Shown piece by piece: positions 35,195-46,154 of a stretch of 64,000 nucleotides of DNA. Source of the stretch: Biscogniauxia marginata. Lineage: Eukaryota > Ascomycota > Sordariomycetes > Xylariales > Xylariaceae. The notes under the pieces are model-generated. The model worked only from the letters and a program-made list of their open reading frames with translations. It made no database searches and was not told where the DNA came from. The stretch spans positions 310,001-374,000 of the forward strand of contig MU404086.1 of the NCBI GenBank assembly GCA_022695795.1, read 5' to 3'. A program made the translations under genes and the position numbers. Position 1 is the first letter of the stretch, and each line of letters starts with the position of its first letter.

Positions 35195-35923
35195 AGCACG
35201 GATAAGCACTCGTACTACACAAGACCTGTCTATCCTTTGCATACATCACGCGTCTTTCGACAGATTTGTCCGGGGGCTTTCGGGGTTAGATAGACAGGGG
35301 GACGTGTTTGCCTGAGTGGCGGGCCGCGTGCTCGCTGGCACGGGGAATCTACAGCTTTTGGCGGCCGGTGAAAAGTATTTGATGCATCTGGGCATTTGCG
35401 GCTAGGTATTAGCACCTAATCTCACGGGTGTTTATGCGCGTTTCCTGACGGCGGGAGTTGTTGGTCAGGTTTCTCGCTTGCTTCTTTCCACATTGTTTGT
35501 ACCTAAGCCGCCAGACCTTTTCTTAAGTAAATTCGTTTGACCCAAAAGCATCGTATCGACTGTGATCTACTTGAGTGCCTCTTGTTGATATAGAACTAAT
35601 GAAGGCCCGCTACGCCATTCCCTTATTCCCCTATACCTAATTAAGTCCATCCATCTAATTTTCCACCTTCCATAGGTACATGTACTTACCTATGGTACCT
35701 GAGGTTAGCCTAGGTAGGAGGTACCTTCCTACAGGAAACTGATGTACACGTAGCTAGACGAAGGAAAGAGCATTTGGCGCGACTTCACAATTCGATTTGT
35801 GTACGATTAATTTATTTACCTAACTCCATTGATTCACAATCTCTCGAAAATCCCCAACTATCCTAATTTATCCTCCAGCCCGCTTCACTATGTAAAACAT
35901 CCACATCCACCTAAATAAAGACC
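35195..35923. other. Intergenic: eIF4A 3' end to coiled-coil gene
   Basis: Contains a dense TAGGTA/TACCTA cluster (about 35660-35760) with GGTACCT and CCTAGG palindromes. No gene is seen. Confidence 0.55.
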
Positions 35924-37186
35924 ATGGGTTCCACCGAAGAGGGACAGAGACTTGCCAGGGCCGCCAAGCTCAACCTGATGCTCCAAGAACCAGACAATCG
36001 AACCAAGGCATCATCCATCGTCCAGGCACTCCTGGTCTATAATGTCTGCAACACCCAGAAAGAATTGGAACGCATCGATGGCGAGATCCAGAGGATTCGA
36101 GACGTCTGTGCCGCTCAAGGTGACCATCGCCGCGAATTTGCCGAGAAGCAGGAGGAAATCCGTAGGGACGTAGACGGCTTACGTCTTCTAGTCTCGGAGG
36201 CAGGGGGGATAGCTCAGACTCACGGGGATGACCTGGGAGCGCTCACCGAGAAGGTCAACAGCCTCTGCTCCGAGCAGACCACACATACCGCCAAGCTGAG
36301 TAGGGACATCCAGTTCATGGCCCAGACGATCGACAGCTGCCAGCAGGACTTTGACAGGGCGCGCAAGACGATCGAGGAGCACGAGCTCGCACGTGTCGCC
36401 GCCCAGAGGGAAGAGGTCGAGAAACTGAGGGCCGCCATCGAGGACATGAGAACAGAGACGGACCGGCTGCGCCAGGAGCTCAGCCGGGAACCAACAAGCT
36501 CGCAGAAGCAGCAGGAGGCCCTAGACGATATCGTGCGCCAGCAGGAGCAGTCGAGCCAGTTCTTCGAGCAGCTCGCGTCGAAACAGGGTGTCTTTCTGGA
36601 CTTCCTCGAGAAACTACCCGTCGGCCCCCCAGATCTCCTCGACTCCGCAGCAGGAGGAGGCGGCACGGACAAACCGGCCACTACCACTCCAACTACCACT
36701 AGCACACCACCCACAACCATCACCCCTTCCGCGTCCACATCCACATCTGCCCCCGCGCCCACGAACACCGCACAGCCCGTATCCGCCGAGGTCGTGCGGT
36801 TCTGGAAGACGTTCTGCCGGTACCGCAAGTCGTACCGCGCGCGCGCGCCCCGCAGCGACGAGAGCTTCGTCTGGTATTTCCTCAAGAACTTGGACCCGCG
36901 GGCGGCGGCGTTCATGCGAGGCCGACTAGGGCGCGAGCACCCGGACGTCGTGCGTCCGCCGGGGCGGGGGTCGCGGGACGTCTTCTCGATCTCGGACGAA
37001 GGCGAGGTGTTCGTCTCCGACGGCCTAGCGTGGCACCACGTCGAGCAGACGGTGCACAACTTGGACATGCGCGAGCTGCAGGACGCTGTTGCCAAGACGT
37101 CGTCGTCGCCACTTTCCCCAGACGCCGCGAAGGATCCGGATCTGGATCCTGCCCAGAGGGAAAGTAAACGACGAAAGGGAGGATAG
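35924..37186 (+). CDS. Uncharacterised coiled-coil protein with C-terminal globular domain
   Basis: I do not recognise this family. A single exon of 420 residues. Residues about 50-245 are almost continuous coiled coil (KELERIDGEIQRIRDV, REEVEKLRAAIEDMRTETDR). A Thr/Pro/Ser linker follows (about 255-290). A basic, aromatic C-terminal block of about 100 residues (VVRFWKTFCRYRKSYRARAP, FVWYFLKNLDP, GEVFVSDGLAWHH) may fold as a small domain. The tail ends in a basic nuclear-signal-like ESKRRKGG. The start lies in ACCATGGG. No transmembrane segment or signal peptide. The arrangement suggests a structural or tethering protein, but nothing more can be said from sequence. Confidence 0.75.
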   Translation: MGSTEEGQRLARAAKLNLMLQEPDNRTKASSIVQALLVYNVCNTQKELERIDGEIQRIRDVCAAQGDHRREFAEKQEEIRRDVDGLRLLVSEAGGIAQTHGDDLGALTEKVNSLCSEQTTHTAKLSRDIQFMAQTIDSCQQDFDRARKTIEEHELARVAAQREEVEKLRAAIEDMRTETDRLRQELSREPTSSQKQQEALDDIVRQQEQSSQFFEQLASKQGVFLDFLEKLPVGPPDLLDSAAGGGGTDKPATTTPTTTSTPPTTITPSASTSTSAPAPTNTAQPVSAEVVRFWKTFCRYRKSYRARAPRSDESFVWYFLKNLDPRAAAFMRGRLGREHPDVVRPPGRGSRDVFSISDEGEVFVSDGLAWHHVEQTVHNLDMRELQDAVAKTSSSPLSPDAAKDPDLDPAQRESKRRKGG

Positions 37187-37614
37187 AAAAATGCGGAAGT
37201 CGAGTAAGGAGTAGGTATCGAGGATACGTAAAAACAGGGCAGCCTGGCGCGAAAAGCTCACATGAACAAATTTCACAACCATCCCCTCCCCCCTCCCCCC
37301 GACTTGCCATCTTTCGATTTCGCTGAGGACCGGAAGAATCTAACTCGTTCGAATAAACCGAAAGCTTTACGTTCCTATGCTATGGATCCTGGATGCTACA
37401 TACGATTCAAGTTTTGGGGACGAACAGTGGGTAGAGAGGGAAATTAAGAAGAAAGAAAAACGGAATACTAGCAGATCACCGATCTAACTTTGCTCATATA
37501 TCTCGTCTCTGGGGAGTTTCATGTACTGATCCTTTTTTCGTCTTTTTTCGTCAAAAACTTAATTAGAAGGAACCAAATGAAACGATATCGAACAGATCAA
37601 ATTTCTCTTTCCTT
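37187..37614. other. Short convergent intergenic region
   Basis: Lies between the stops of the coiled-coil gene (+) and the DPP5-like gene (-). No feature is seen. Confidence 0.55.
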
Positions 37615-40105
37615 TCACCTCAGGCTCAGATCTTCCGTATCGACCGCTAGTCCCGTCGTGTCCAGTCCCGTCCATTTGTTGATCCAGCCTAGGACCTCCT
37701 TGTGCCAGACCAGCGAATTCTCGGGTTTTAATACCCACTATACGTGAATTTAAAAAAACCAATGTCAGCTACTTGTCCAGATCCAAGGGGGGGGGGACAA
37801 GAAATCATAAATAATGATCATGGGACTTACGTGGTTCTCATCGGGGAACATGAGGAAGCGGCTGGGCACGCCGCGGGTCTGGAGGGCGTTGAAGGCGGCG
37901 AGGCCCTCAGAGATTGGCAGGCGGTAGTCGAGCTCGCTGTGGACGACGAGCTGGGGCGTCTGCCAGTCGGCGACGGCGGCGGCCGGGTCCCAGCGCTCGT
38001 AGCCCTCGCGGTTCTCCCAGGGCGCGCCGCCCATGTCGTGCACGGTGAAGAAGAGCTCCTCCGTCGACCAGTCGCTCATGGTGCTGAAGATGCCGTCGTG
38101 GCAGACGAGCGCCTTGAATCGCCGGCCGAGCGGGTGGCCCTGGATCCAATCTGTTTTTGATAAAAAAGGAATTGGTGGTTAGTGGGTTGGTGTTGATGTT
38201 TAGCGTGTGTAGGGGGGTGTATGAGAAGGCAGAGGGAGGGGAATGGAATGAGAAGAAAGAAAGAAGAGCGAGGAGACGTACTGATCATGTAACCCCCGTA
38301 CGAGGCGCCCAGGGCAACGGCGTTCTTGGTGTCGATATACGGGAAGTTGTCCTCGATGTGCTCGAAGCAGTTGACGAGGTCGTTGTACGGGCGCCCGCCC
38401 CACTCGCCCGTGATGGCGTCGGTGAACGCCTGGCTGTACCCCGTGCTGCCCGTCGGGTTGGGCATCACGGCGACGTACCCTTGCTCGGCGAACACGGCCG
38501 GGTTCCACCGCGTGCTCCAGCCGTCGTTCCACGCCCCCTGGGGCCCGCCGTGGATGAGCAGCGCCAGCGGATACGTCTTCTGCGGGTCGAAGCCCGACGG
38601 CTTCACCACGAGCGCGTGGCACCGGTAGTCCCCGGCCCCCTTGAACCAGAACTCGTCGACCTGGCTCCGCGACAGGCCGAAGGACTTGCCTTCCCTCGAG
38701 GGGGAGGATACCAACGTTACTGTCTCGGAGGCCGGGTCGACGATGGAGTAGGACGAGCTGTCGACTAGCGAGCTGGATGTCAGGAAGAGGCGAGAATCGT
38801 CATCTGCCAGGTTAAAGAAGTTGCTTGCCGTGCCGCTTTTTGTCAACGGCCGGGGAAGTTCCTTGGCCTCTAATGGCGTCGAAGGGAGTTTGAACAGGAG
38901 TTGCCGCCCCTCCTTTTCGGCCGTTACGTAGAGTTCCTTGTCGTCATTGCTCCAGACGATCGATTCTGGCCGAAGATCCCAGGCACCCTCGCCGTCGTCC
39001 GTCTTGTAGAACTCTTGTACATTACTCAGGTCCTCGACGTTGGGTAGAAGCAGCAGCCGCCATTTGTCCGACTCGTACTGTCTGTGTCTCATTCGCTTGA
39101 ACGCCACTTTGGTGCCGTCGTGCGAAAACACCGGGTTTCCCGTGTACCCCTGGAGTTGGCCCGTTTTCACGACTTGGGGCAACGGCGGTTTCTCTTCGGT
39201 GAAGCTTTCCAGTGGTACGTAGTACAAGTCCGTCTTTGTCCATAACGCCGGATTCAGTTCCGGATCCTTCGATAAGAACACCAGCCCCTTTTTGCCAATA
39301 TCGAAGTCTTCGGCACCGCCGAACGTAGGGACCGGGCATTCGAACTTGGTACCTGCCAGGGCGTTCACCAGACCTTTGCCCTGGAACTTGTAGACTCCGT
39401 TCTCCTTTTTCAGCGCTCCATAGAACACCGCGCTCTTCTGCTTCGTGACATAAGTGTCCCAGTGTCGTACGAACAACTTCGAGTATACTCTTGCGCTAGA
39501 AAGTGGCTTCTCGCTCGAAGCATTGTACATTTTCCCCGAGGCAGTCGTGAGTGCGGTACAGGCGAAGGCAATGGTTCCATTGCCGATATCTTTTGCCTTT
39601 AGGTTGGATATCGAACCCTCAAAGCTGCTAATCTCGTACGGACTACAATACAAATAGAGACATAGTGTCAGCCAATCGGATGGTCTAGTAACATAGGTAA
39701 CATGAGTCTGAGAGTATCCCTACTTACGCTGAGCCTGGTTTCGAGGCGTCTGCCACCAGGAGTTTCGATACCGAGTCGTCAGTCTTGACAAAAACGAATT
39801 CATTGTCGGTAATCCAGGTTGGCTCGGTGTAAGATGCGTTATCGTAGAGCAGAGTTGTATGGCCAGTGGAGATGTCGAGCGCCCGGATTGAATAGCTCCT
39901 AGAGTGTGTCTCGAAGGAATACTGAGACACTACTGATGGTCAACTTCTATCCGATACACAATCCCAAGCTCTGGGATCTAGTCCAGAGAGGCCATCTAGT
40001 ACCTGTATACAGAGCAAGCTTGCCAGTGCGGTTGGGAACGCCGGCACTTCGACGTGGGGCCGAGAGGAGAACCTCGGGCGTGAACTTGGTGGTTATGATG
40101 GTCAT
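37615..40105 (-). CDS. Dipeptidyl-peptidase 5-like serine peptidase (family S9)
   Basis: A prolyl-oligopeptidase-clan dipeptidyl peptidase of 702 residues. Five exons: 40003-40105, 39728-39929, 38282-39642, 37831-38150, 37615-37737. The last exon is easily missed and begins [18 protein letters not shown]. An N-terminal beta-propeller is followed by the hydrolase domain: nucleophile S549 in GASYGGYM, D630 in [10 protein letters not shown]662 in PDENHWV, so the triad is complete. The sequence crossing the third intron ([17 protein letters not shown]) matches the family. Secreted DPP5 homologs (fungal allergens/antigens) carry signal peptides. Here the ATG at 40105 gives no signal, which suggests a cytosolic form. 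Upstream in-frame codons are hydrophobic but begin with GTG. Confidence 0.9.
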
Positions 40106-40893
40106 ATTGGACACGGCAGTCGGGGAGGACAGTTGAAGATGTACGAGAATGAAAAATGGCAGGTACCTAGGTAGGCAACTTGAGACCACACGTACTCAGT
40201 AGTACCGAAGCTACGATATATAAGACGCCCCCGAGGTTAGGACAAGACAATCGATAAGGCGGGAGCTCTAGCTTGAGCCCATCAGAGCACTTACTAACAC
40301 CCCGCAGTGGAACTCGGCTCCCCTGCATCGGCATCTCCGCATAAAGGTTAGGTAATATCGAATGTATAAGTACCTGAACTCCCACACGCACCTAAGCTAT
40401 CTTGGGCATGGGCACATAGTTACGGCACGGTAGACTTCCATCTCGGAATTCTATCACGACAAGATCAAAATAGACGAGGCAGGAAACAGAAGAAGAAACA
40501 GGAAGAAGAAGCAAGAAAGCCGACGGCATTCAGTAATGAACTGTATCCTCGCGGATTGTATTTTACAATGGTCTACCTATGAAGAGGAGAAAGGGGTATC
40601 TTAAACAGAATACTATGAACCTAGAGTTCCAAAGAGCTTTGCAGCGGCCGGAGACATCTAGTCATGAGTATTGGGAATTAGGAATTAAAGGTGAAGAAAT
40701 TGCGAGAAGCTCCCAACCAGAGAGACGTGAGGTAGGAAAAAAAAAATAGGAAAAAAAATAGGAAAATGGGAAAATAGGAAAATGGGGAAAAGGGGAAAAG
40801 GGAAAGGGGGGAAATAGGAAAAATAGGAAAAATAGGAAAATAGGAAAAGGGAAAAGAAAGCAGGGGGAAAACATGAGTCCGAAGACGCGACAC
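40106..40893. other. Intergenic region with purine minisatellite
   Basis: DPP5 promoter (TACCTAGGTAGG near 40165) and the region just downstream of EAF6, which holds the purine tract 40731-40868. No gene is seen. Confidence 0.6.
40731..40868. repeat. Purine minisatellite (GGAAAAATA-type units)
   Basis: About 138 bases of nearly pure purine on the + strand made of degenerate units such as GGAAAATA and GGAAAAG. It starts 26 bases past the EAF6 stop, so it lies in the EAF6 3' untranslated or terminator region, where the RNA would be a U/C-rich tract. Confidence 0.9.
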
Positions 40894-41602
40894 TCATTTT
40901 CGCGACGCGCCAAAATGAGTGCGCACCTTCTTAACCTCGCGAGAGTCCGTTTCACTATCCTCCGCATCGACATCTTTCTTCAGCTTCTTCTTCTTGGGGG
41001 CCTTCTTGTCGGTCGCAGAGGTCGGGGTAGGCTGACTGGATCCGCTACCGTCCTTGTCCTTGTTCGCGAAGGTAGTCGAGAGAGGCGTCGGGGCAGCGGG
41101 AGTCGATGTCGAAGAGGGAGCTTCACTGTTCTCGGGCTGCAGAAGAATAGTCCCAGGTCAGTTTAGCTGTCCACAGATGTTTCGCGTGCATGCGGGGCGT
41201 ATACGTACGTTGAGGACGTTGTAGGAAATAGAAGAACGGGAAAAGACACGGTTCTGATCAATCAATCCGGTGCGTTTGCGTTGCGCGGCAGCACTGGTGC
41301 CACCCTTGATATAGCCATCGAAGCCAGTGATGATGTTGCCCAAGGGCGTGTTCTCGAGGTACTCCGTCTCCTTCTGGAAGATAGACTGCTCATGCATTGC
41401 CTGTCGCCGGATCGAGTCAGCATCGGGATTTCGTCGCAAGCTTGCTGCTGCTGGCGATGATGAGGAAAGCCGAACTTACCAGCTGGCGCTCTATCACTTT
41501 CCGACTGTGCAACAGCTCCTTCAGATGCTGTCGTTGACTCTCGTAGTGAGCCAAGCCAGGCTGGTCTGCAGAAGCAGCAGCTGGCTGGACGTTCTCGGAC
41601 AT
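40894..41602 (-). CDS. EAF6: Eaf6, histone acetyltransferase complex subunit
   Basis: The small subunit of NuA4 and NuA3 histone acetyltransferase complexes (animal MEAF6). Three exons: 41480-41602, 41209-41400, 40894-41136, giving 185 residues. A helical N-terminus (HYESQRQHLKELLHSRKVIE) runs across the first intron into EQSIFQKETEYLENTPLGNI. The family signature ITGFDGYIKG and NRVFSRSSISYN follow. The C-terminus is Lys-rich, disordered and ends KKVRTHFGASRK, as in other filamentous ascomycetes. The start codon is only 81 bp from the stop of the upstream SANT-like gene on the same strand, so its promoter must be very short or lie within that gene. Confidence 0.95.
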
Positions 41603-41683
41603 TGTGATGGGTGGGCTCAGTACTTAGGAGTGGTAGAAGTGCCGGTAGTGGAAGTGCTCAGAGAATTAGTTGTCAGGGAAGTC

Positions 41684-42511
41684 CTATGCAAACAACTGCG
41701 GGTCGATTAGGCTATAATCGATAAAGCCATTATCGATAACGGCGTTATCAACAAAGCCTGGTTGATTAGCATCAGGAGCTTGGGCCTCATCTGCCCCACC
41801 CATCGGACCCATCGGACCCATCGGACCCATCGGAGCAGTCGGAGCAGTCGGAGCAGTCGGAAAGAATAAAGGCCCGGTCGTCTCGTCACGGGTATCTTCC
41901 AAAACAGAATAGGGTACAGGGGGGTAGTAGTTTACTTGAGCCAAAGGACTGGCCGGGGCCTGAAGGATTGTCGGTACCATGAGGGAGACAGGGGCGGGAA
42001 GGGGAGCTGCCTGTGCCGGAGGGTAGGGGGCAGGGGCCGGTGCCTGTGCCAGTGCCTGTGCCGGGGCTAGGGCCGGGGCTAGGGCCGGGGCTAGGGCCGG
42101 AGGAAGAAGAGGGGCCTGCGGGAGAACAGGAGCCAAACCACGGTTAGCTCTGATGGGAGCCAAGAGACTCTCGATCTGGACTCTGTGCTTTTCGATTATG
42201 TCCAGGAAATCTTGCCAGTTTTTGCCAGGACCTGCGGGAGGAGGTTTAACTGCATTCTTTATGTGAGAAATCTTCGATCTAGTAAATCCGCTTTGTCAGT
42301 AGTCAATATTCTCGAGGAGGTAGAGTGGCTATGGAACTTACTGCAAGCCATTCAAGCTAATGTGATGCCCAAGGTCGTCCATATCCCTCTTGATCTGAGG
42401 CCAGTTGGTGACTTTCGTGGGGACACCTGCATTCTTGGTTTCACAGCGCACAAGGTAGAGAAGCGCAGCAAGCGCTTCTTCAGACCAGGCACGAGTACGT
42501 GATCCAGACAT
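41684..42511 (-). CDS. SANT/Myb-like protein with Pro/Ala-rich tail
   Basis: A 254-residue protein from two exons, 42342-42511 and 41684-42278 (63 bp intron). The N-terminal 60 residues look like a Myb/SANT-type helix-turn-helix (RAWSEEALAALLYLV, NWPQIKRDMDDLG), and the helical part continues over the splice (KISHIKNAV, NWQDFLDIIEKHRVQIESLL). The rest is low complexity: AP/AL repeats and a repeated Met-Gly-Pro motif, ending FVDNAVIDNGFIDYSLIDPQLF, an acidic-hydrophobic tail that could act as a transcription activation segment. Its role is not known; a DNA- or chromatin-binding function is inferred from the SANT-like part. Confidence 0.78.
41799..41861 (-). repeat. Coding 9-bp tandem repeats in the SANT-like gene
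   Basis: Four CCCATCGGA units followed by three related GCAGTCGGA units keep the frame and encode Met-Gly-Pro and Thr-Ala-Pro triplets. The two unit types share CGGA and probably come from one ancestor. Confidence 0.9.
42060..42101 (-). repeat. Coding 12-bp tandem repeat in the SANT-like gene
   Basis: Three copies of GGGGCTAGGGCC (+ strand) encode Ala-Leu-Ala-Pro units. Being a multiple of three, copy-number changes would keep the frame. Confidence 0.9.
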
Positions 42512-42995
42512 GATGCCAGAACAGCGTTGCAGGGTTTGGGAAGTGGTAGACAGGGTGTAGAGAATGGTATGCAGACGAGAGTCTGTGGTGAACAGGCAAG
42601 AAAGACTGTCGAGAAGACTGTGGTGAACAAGGAAGACACAAGCTGTGTAGCAGCTCAGGCCTGTGGTGGGTGCAGAAAAGAGTGCAGAGCTTCAATGTGA
42701 AGTTCTGGGGGAAAGAAAGAGAATGAGTACGTGTTGGAGTGCGTGTTGGAGTGTGTGTTGGAGTGTGTAGGATGTGATGGTTGTGGTTGGGGACAGGCAA
42801 GTGTGTAGGTACGGGTTGCTTGTTTTGATTTTTTACTTGCTTGTGGGAGAAGGGAGGAAGAAAAAGAATCAGCAAGAGGTGTGTGCCCTGCACCTTTTAT
42901 TATTAAATTTTTTTTTGGAATTGCCGGTCTGTGGGTTGCGGCTGTGTATGGCTTCAAATCCTGAACGCGGCTTGGTTGCGGCTCGTAACATGACT

Positions 42996-43038
42996 CTATA
43001 GTCGGCGAGTACTTATGACTTGTACTCGCCGACTATAG
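42996..43038. repeat. Perfect 17-bp inverted repeat with 9-base loop
   Basis: CTATAGTCGGCGAGTAC at 42996-43012 and its exact reverse complement at 43022-43038 enclose nine bases. It has no T-run to suggest a terminator. It could be a small transposon footprint or a protein-binding palindrome. Confidence 0.9.
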
Positions 43039-43554
43039 GTGCTCTGTAGCTTCCCGCAGAAGACTGCAGAGAATGGGGGCCTGTGTCCTTCGATAGATAC
43101 CTCTTGGGTTTACACCTACCTTTGGTAAGTTGCGGCTAGGTGTTTATATGTCTCCGAGTGTCTGGACTATAGGAGATCAGTTACTATGCGTGATCAGAGA
43201 TATAAGTCTCCTGGTATTGACTTGTTACCACTACTGCCCTATATCCTGAGGATCGTTTTTCGGAGTAGATTTGCTTGCCACAGCTTCTACCTCACATGTA
43301 TAAGATCCGAGCCTGTTCTCTAAGGCACCGGAATGGTGTGCTACACGTGAATTTCAAGACGACTAGCCATACTTGGTTCTCCAGCACATAAGACATGAAT
43401 ATGTGTAATACATAACATGTCCAAATGAAGGAATCATATACTGCACAGTATCTCAACCTGACACTCTTATCTTGGGAATCCATTTTGTTGTGTCAGGATT
43501 AGTTGGCAAAGGTTCTTGAACATTGGCTCTTGCGCACACTTAAAACAAGTTCCT

Positions 43555-43680
43555 AAAGACTCCGGGAGACTCCGGAAGACTCCGGGAGGAGCTCGGGAAT
43601 TGTCCGAGATCGCCTCCGAAAACCCGCCCGGTCGATGTTGAATATTGGGTCCTAACCTCCGGAGTCTTCCGGAGTCTTAG
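43555..43680. repeat. Inverted repeat of AGACTCCGG units
   Basis: The left side carries three direct copies of AGACTCCGG with small changes. The right side (43656-43679) holds the reverse complement of the last two. The spacer has its own CTCGG/CCGAG pairing, so the whole could fold as a branched hairpin. Confidence 0.8.
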
Positions 43681-44438
43681 CGCGACTAGGAAATCACCAC
43701 ATTTAGAGACTCGCAACTACCATAATAGCATTTTTTTTTCTCTTAATTGTGTGTGCAACTTAATGTAGGTAGACAAATACCAATACATGATTTAATATCT
43801 CTCATTATCTCTAGGACCAGTTAATATAAGATATTCATTCCATGTGTTATCCACAAGATCTAGCCCTACATATCCTTCCTATTGATAACAAAATTCACAT
43901 TCCGTGGTTTCAGGTTCACATGTTATACTAAATGGCTGGGGTATTCGCTCAGATTAATCCTAGCCTCTAGTTTGAAGGAGCAAACTACCATGCTTGGTTT
44001 TCTCCTCCTATTTAGTCCCACATCACTGTACATGTAGTCCATTATTATCTAGGCTAGGCGGCCTTTTAATGGAATAGAATTCTCATTTAGGAGAGTTTAT
44101 TAAAGACCAACATATGGAAGTGTGACTTGTGGTCTTTGATCATCATACTTTCAAGCATTAGTAGGATTACTTCTGTTTGTCATGAACAGATATACATAAT
44201 GGGTATAGCAAAACACATATTTTGACTAAGGAGGTTGGACACACTTTAAAAGCTCAAAATCCATTGGCTATGTTGTCTATTTTCTGCTTACATATCCGGT
44301 GACTGCTCAACTCTCCAAGCCAAAGCCAAAGGGGGTGCTTTGCGTGATTGATCTCATTAAATAGAGAGCCTAACTGGGAATCTGCTAGGCATTTTGTCTA
44401 TGGGGGACACTGAATCTGCAACTTGAGCTAGATTAGCA

Positions 44439-46154
44439 TCACCTGTCGACATGGTCACTACTAGAGGTTCTTCTCATCTTCTTGATCTGTTCCTTCAGAA
44501 GCTTCTCTCGCAGCTCATTGGCCTGTTGTTGGGGAGTCTTGGTCTGATGATGAAGACGAGGGGTCAGCTCTCAATCCGAGCACACGATGAGATACGAAAT
44601 CCCTACGAAGTAGCACGAACCTCATCGGCCGTCGAGGCCACGTGGTGTCTTGGGGATCGGTGTCTGTCTTCATCTTCCGAAACATCAGCTGGTCTGTTGC
44701 GGGGTCTAGGGGAGTCAGAGTGTCTCCGTTTTTTCGAAGATGTCTTTCTGTCAGGAGATTCGCTATCTCCTCTGTCTCCTCCTGAATTTCTTCGGCCAGA
44801 TCGCCTATGGTTTTCATGTGACCTGGATGAGCTCGGACTTCGAGTTGGGGAACGGTTTAGTCTTCCCCGGCGGCTGGGCGAGGGACTACGGCTGATAAGT
44901 TCACGGACGGGCCGTTTCTTAGGGCTTCGAGTAGGCGAGCGAGAGTAGGATGACGACCGAGAGCGGCTTAGTCGGCGGCTGTCTTTACGAGAGGGTGACC
45001 TCGAGCGACTGAGCGAGTCCGAGTATCTGCGTCTTTTCGGGGCTGGGGACCGTGATTTGCTATGTTCCGATCCCGAAAGACTGTCTGGGGAAGAAGAGTT
45101 CCTACGACGATTTCGATAGGTCCCATAGTCTCTTCCATGCCCAGTTGATCTGTCTCGCTTGCCCGAGTTTCTGTGACGGGGTGGCGACCGGTGTCGGGCA
45201 GAACGGTAACGACTCGAACTATTTGATCGAGGGCTGGCATTACTAGGAGAGCGGGAACGCGACAAGGAATCTCGCGATTTAGGAGATGCGGAGCGGGTCC
45301 CTGAGCGGCCACGCCTGAATTCCTGCCGGCTTCCACGACGACCCTGAGGCAAGTAACGGTCTCGGTTTCCGTGATATGAATCTCGATCTCGCCTTGGCGA
45401 TGCGGCTCGACCACCACCACGCCCAGAGCCTCTGCCGCGATCTTCGAAAGCCCTATCACCACCACGTCGCCCACCGCGCCAGCTGTCGCCGCGACCGCCA
45501 CGGAACCCTCGATCTCGTCGTTCACGTTCTCGAACCTCTGCCAATTCGCGATCACGACGCTCTTGGTTCTCTCGCCTGATCCGAGTATCCTCTGCAGCTT
45601 TATCCGCATCGATCTAGTAACCATCAGCAACGACAGCATATCGTGGCAAGGAAGAAACAGATGCAACGTACCTTCTCTTGAATAAGCTCGAGTTTCTTGG
45701 CTTCAAGAAGCTCCTTCGGGACGCCCTGTGGACTGCCTTGGGCACTCAGACAAAGCTTCCAAAGCTCTTTGCAGAAAGGCGCAGTGTCTTTGTCGAGAAA
45801 GCCGGTAAGCTGGATTTGCATAGCCTTGATGTCGGGCTGTAATGTCGGGTGTTAGCCAGGCTATACCAATGCGATGATATTGTGAACATGTGCGCCTACA
45901 AACCGGGTGCCTTCAATGAGGTTGAAGCAGAGCTCGATCACGACGTCGTCTTCGGAGCCGAGGATTTCGGAAATCTTGCTTGCGATCCATCTGTGGATAG
46001 CCGAGTCAGCTCTTGAGCCTCAGGCAAACGTCGGGTACGAGGGCACGTACTTTTTCATTACCTGCAGGTTGACCTTTTGCATGTCAACCTTCTGGTTGAA
46101 TTCCGGTGGGAACTTGGTTGTCCTCAAGAGCTTCGCGTCCACACTGGTAGCCAT
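44439..46154 (-). CDS. PWI-domain SR-type splicing protein (SRRM1-like)
   Basis: A 485-residue RNA-binding splicing cofactor. Five exons: 46051-46154, 45900-45990, 45672-45836, 44621-45613, 44439-44543. The PWI domain (about 15-110) begins TTKFPPEFNQKVDMQKVNLQVMKKWI and includes the PDIKAMQIQLTGFLD segment, assembled across three introns. After it come Glu/Arg and Gly/Arg stretches, then a long RS domain with many SRSRSPS units. The last exon (TKTPQQQANELREKLLKEQI) is conserved in fungal homologs and needs a GTTCGT donor at 44620. PWI domains bind RNA and DNA, and SRRM1 links splicing to 3' end formation. It should be nuclear and phosphorylated by SR kinases. Confidence 0.9.

Larger units (their letters stand above)
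42512..44438. other. 1.9 kb gene-free region with two inverted repeats
   Basis: The proximal part is the leader/promoter of the SANT-like gene and includes a GTGTTGGAGTGT-type tandem repeat (about 42737-42770). Beyond it are a perfect 17 bp hairpin (42996-43038) and a larger imperfect inverted repeat (43555-43680). No coding exon is seen. Confidence 0.6.
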
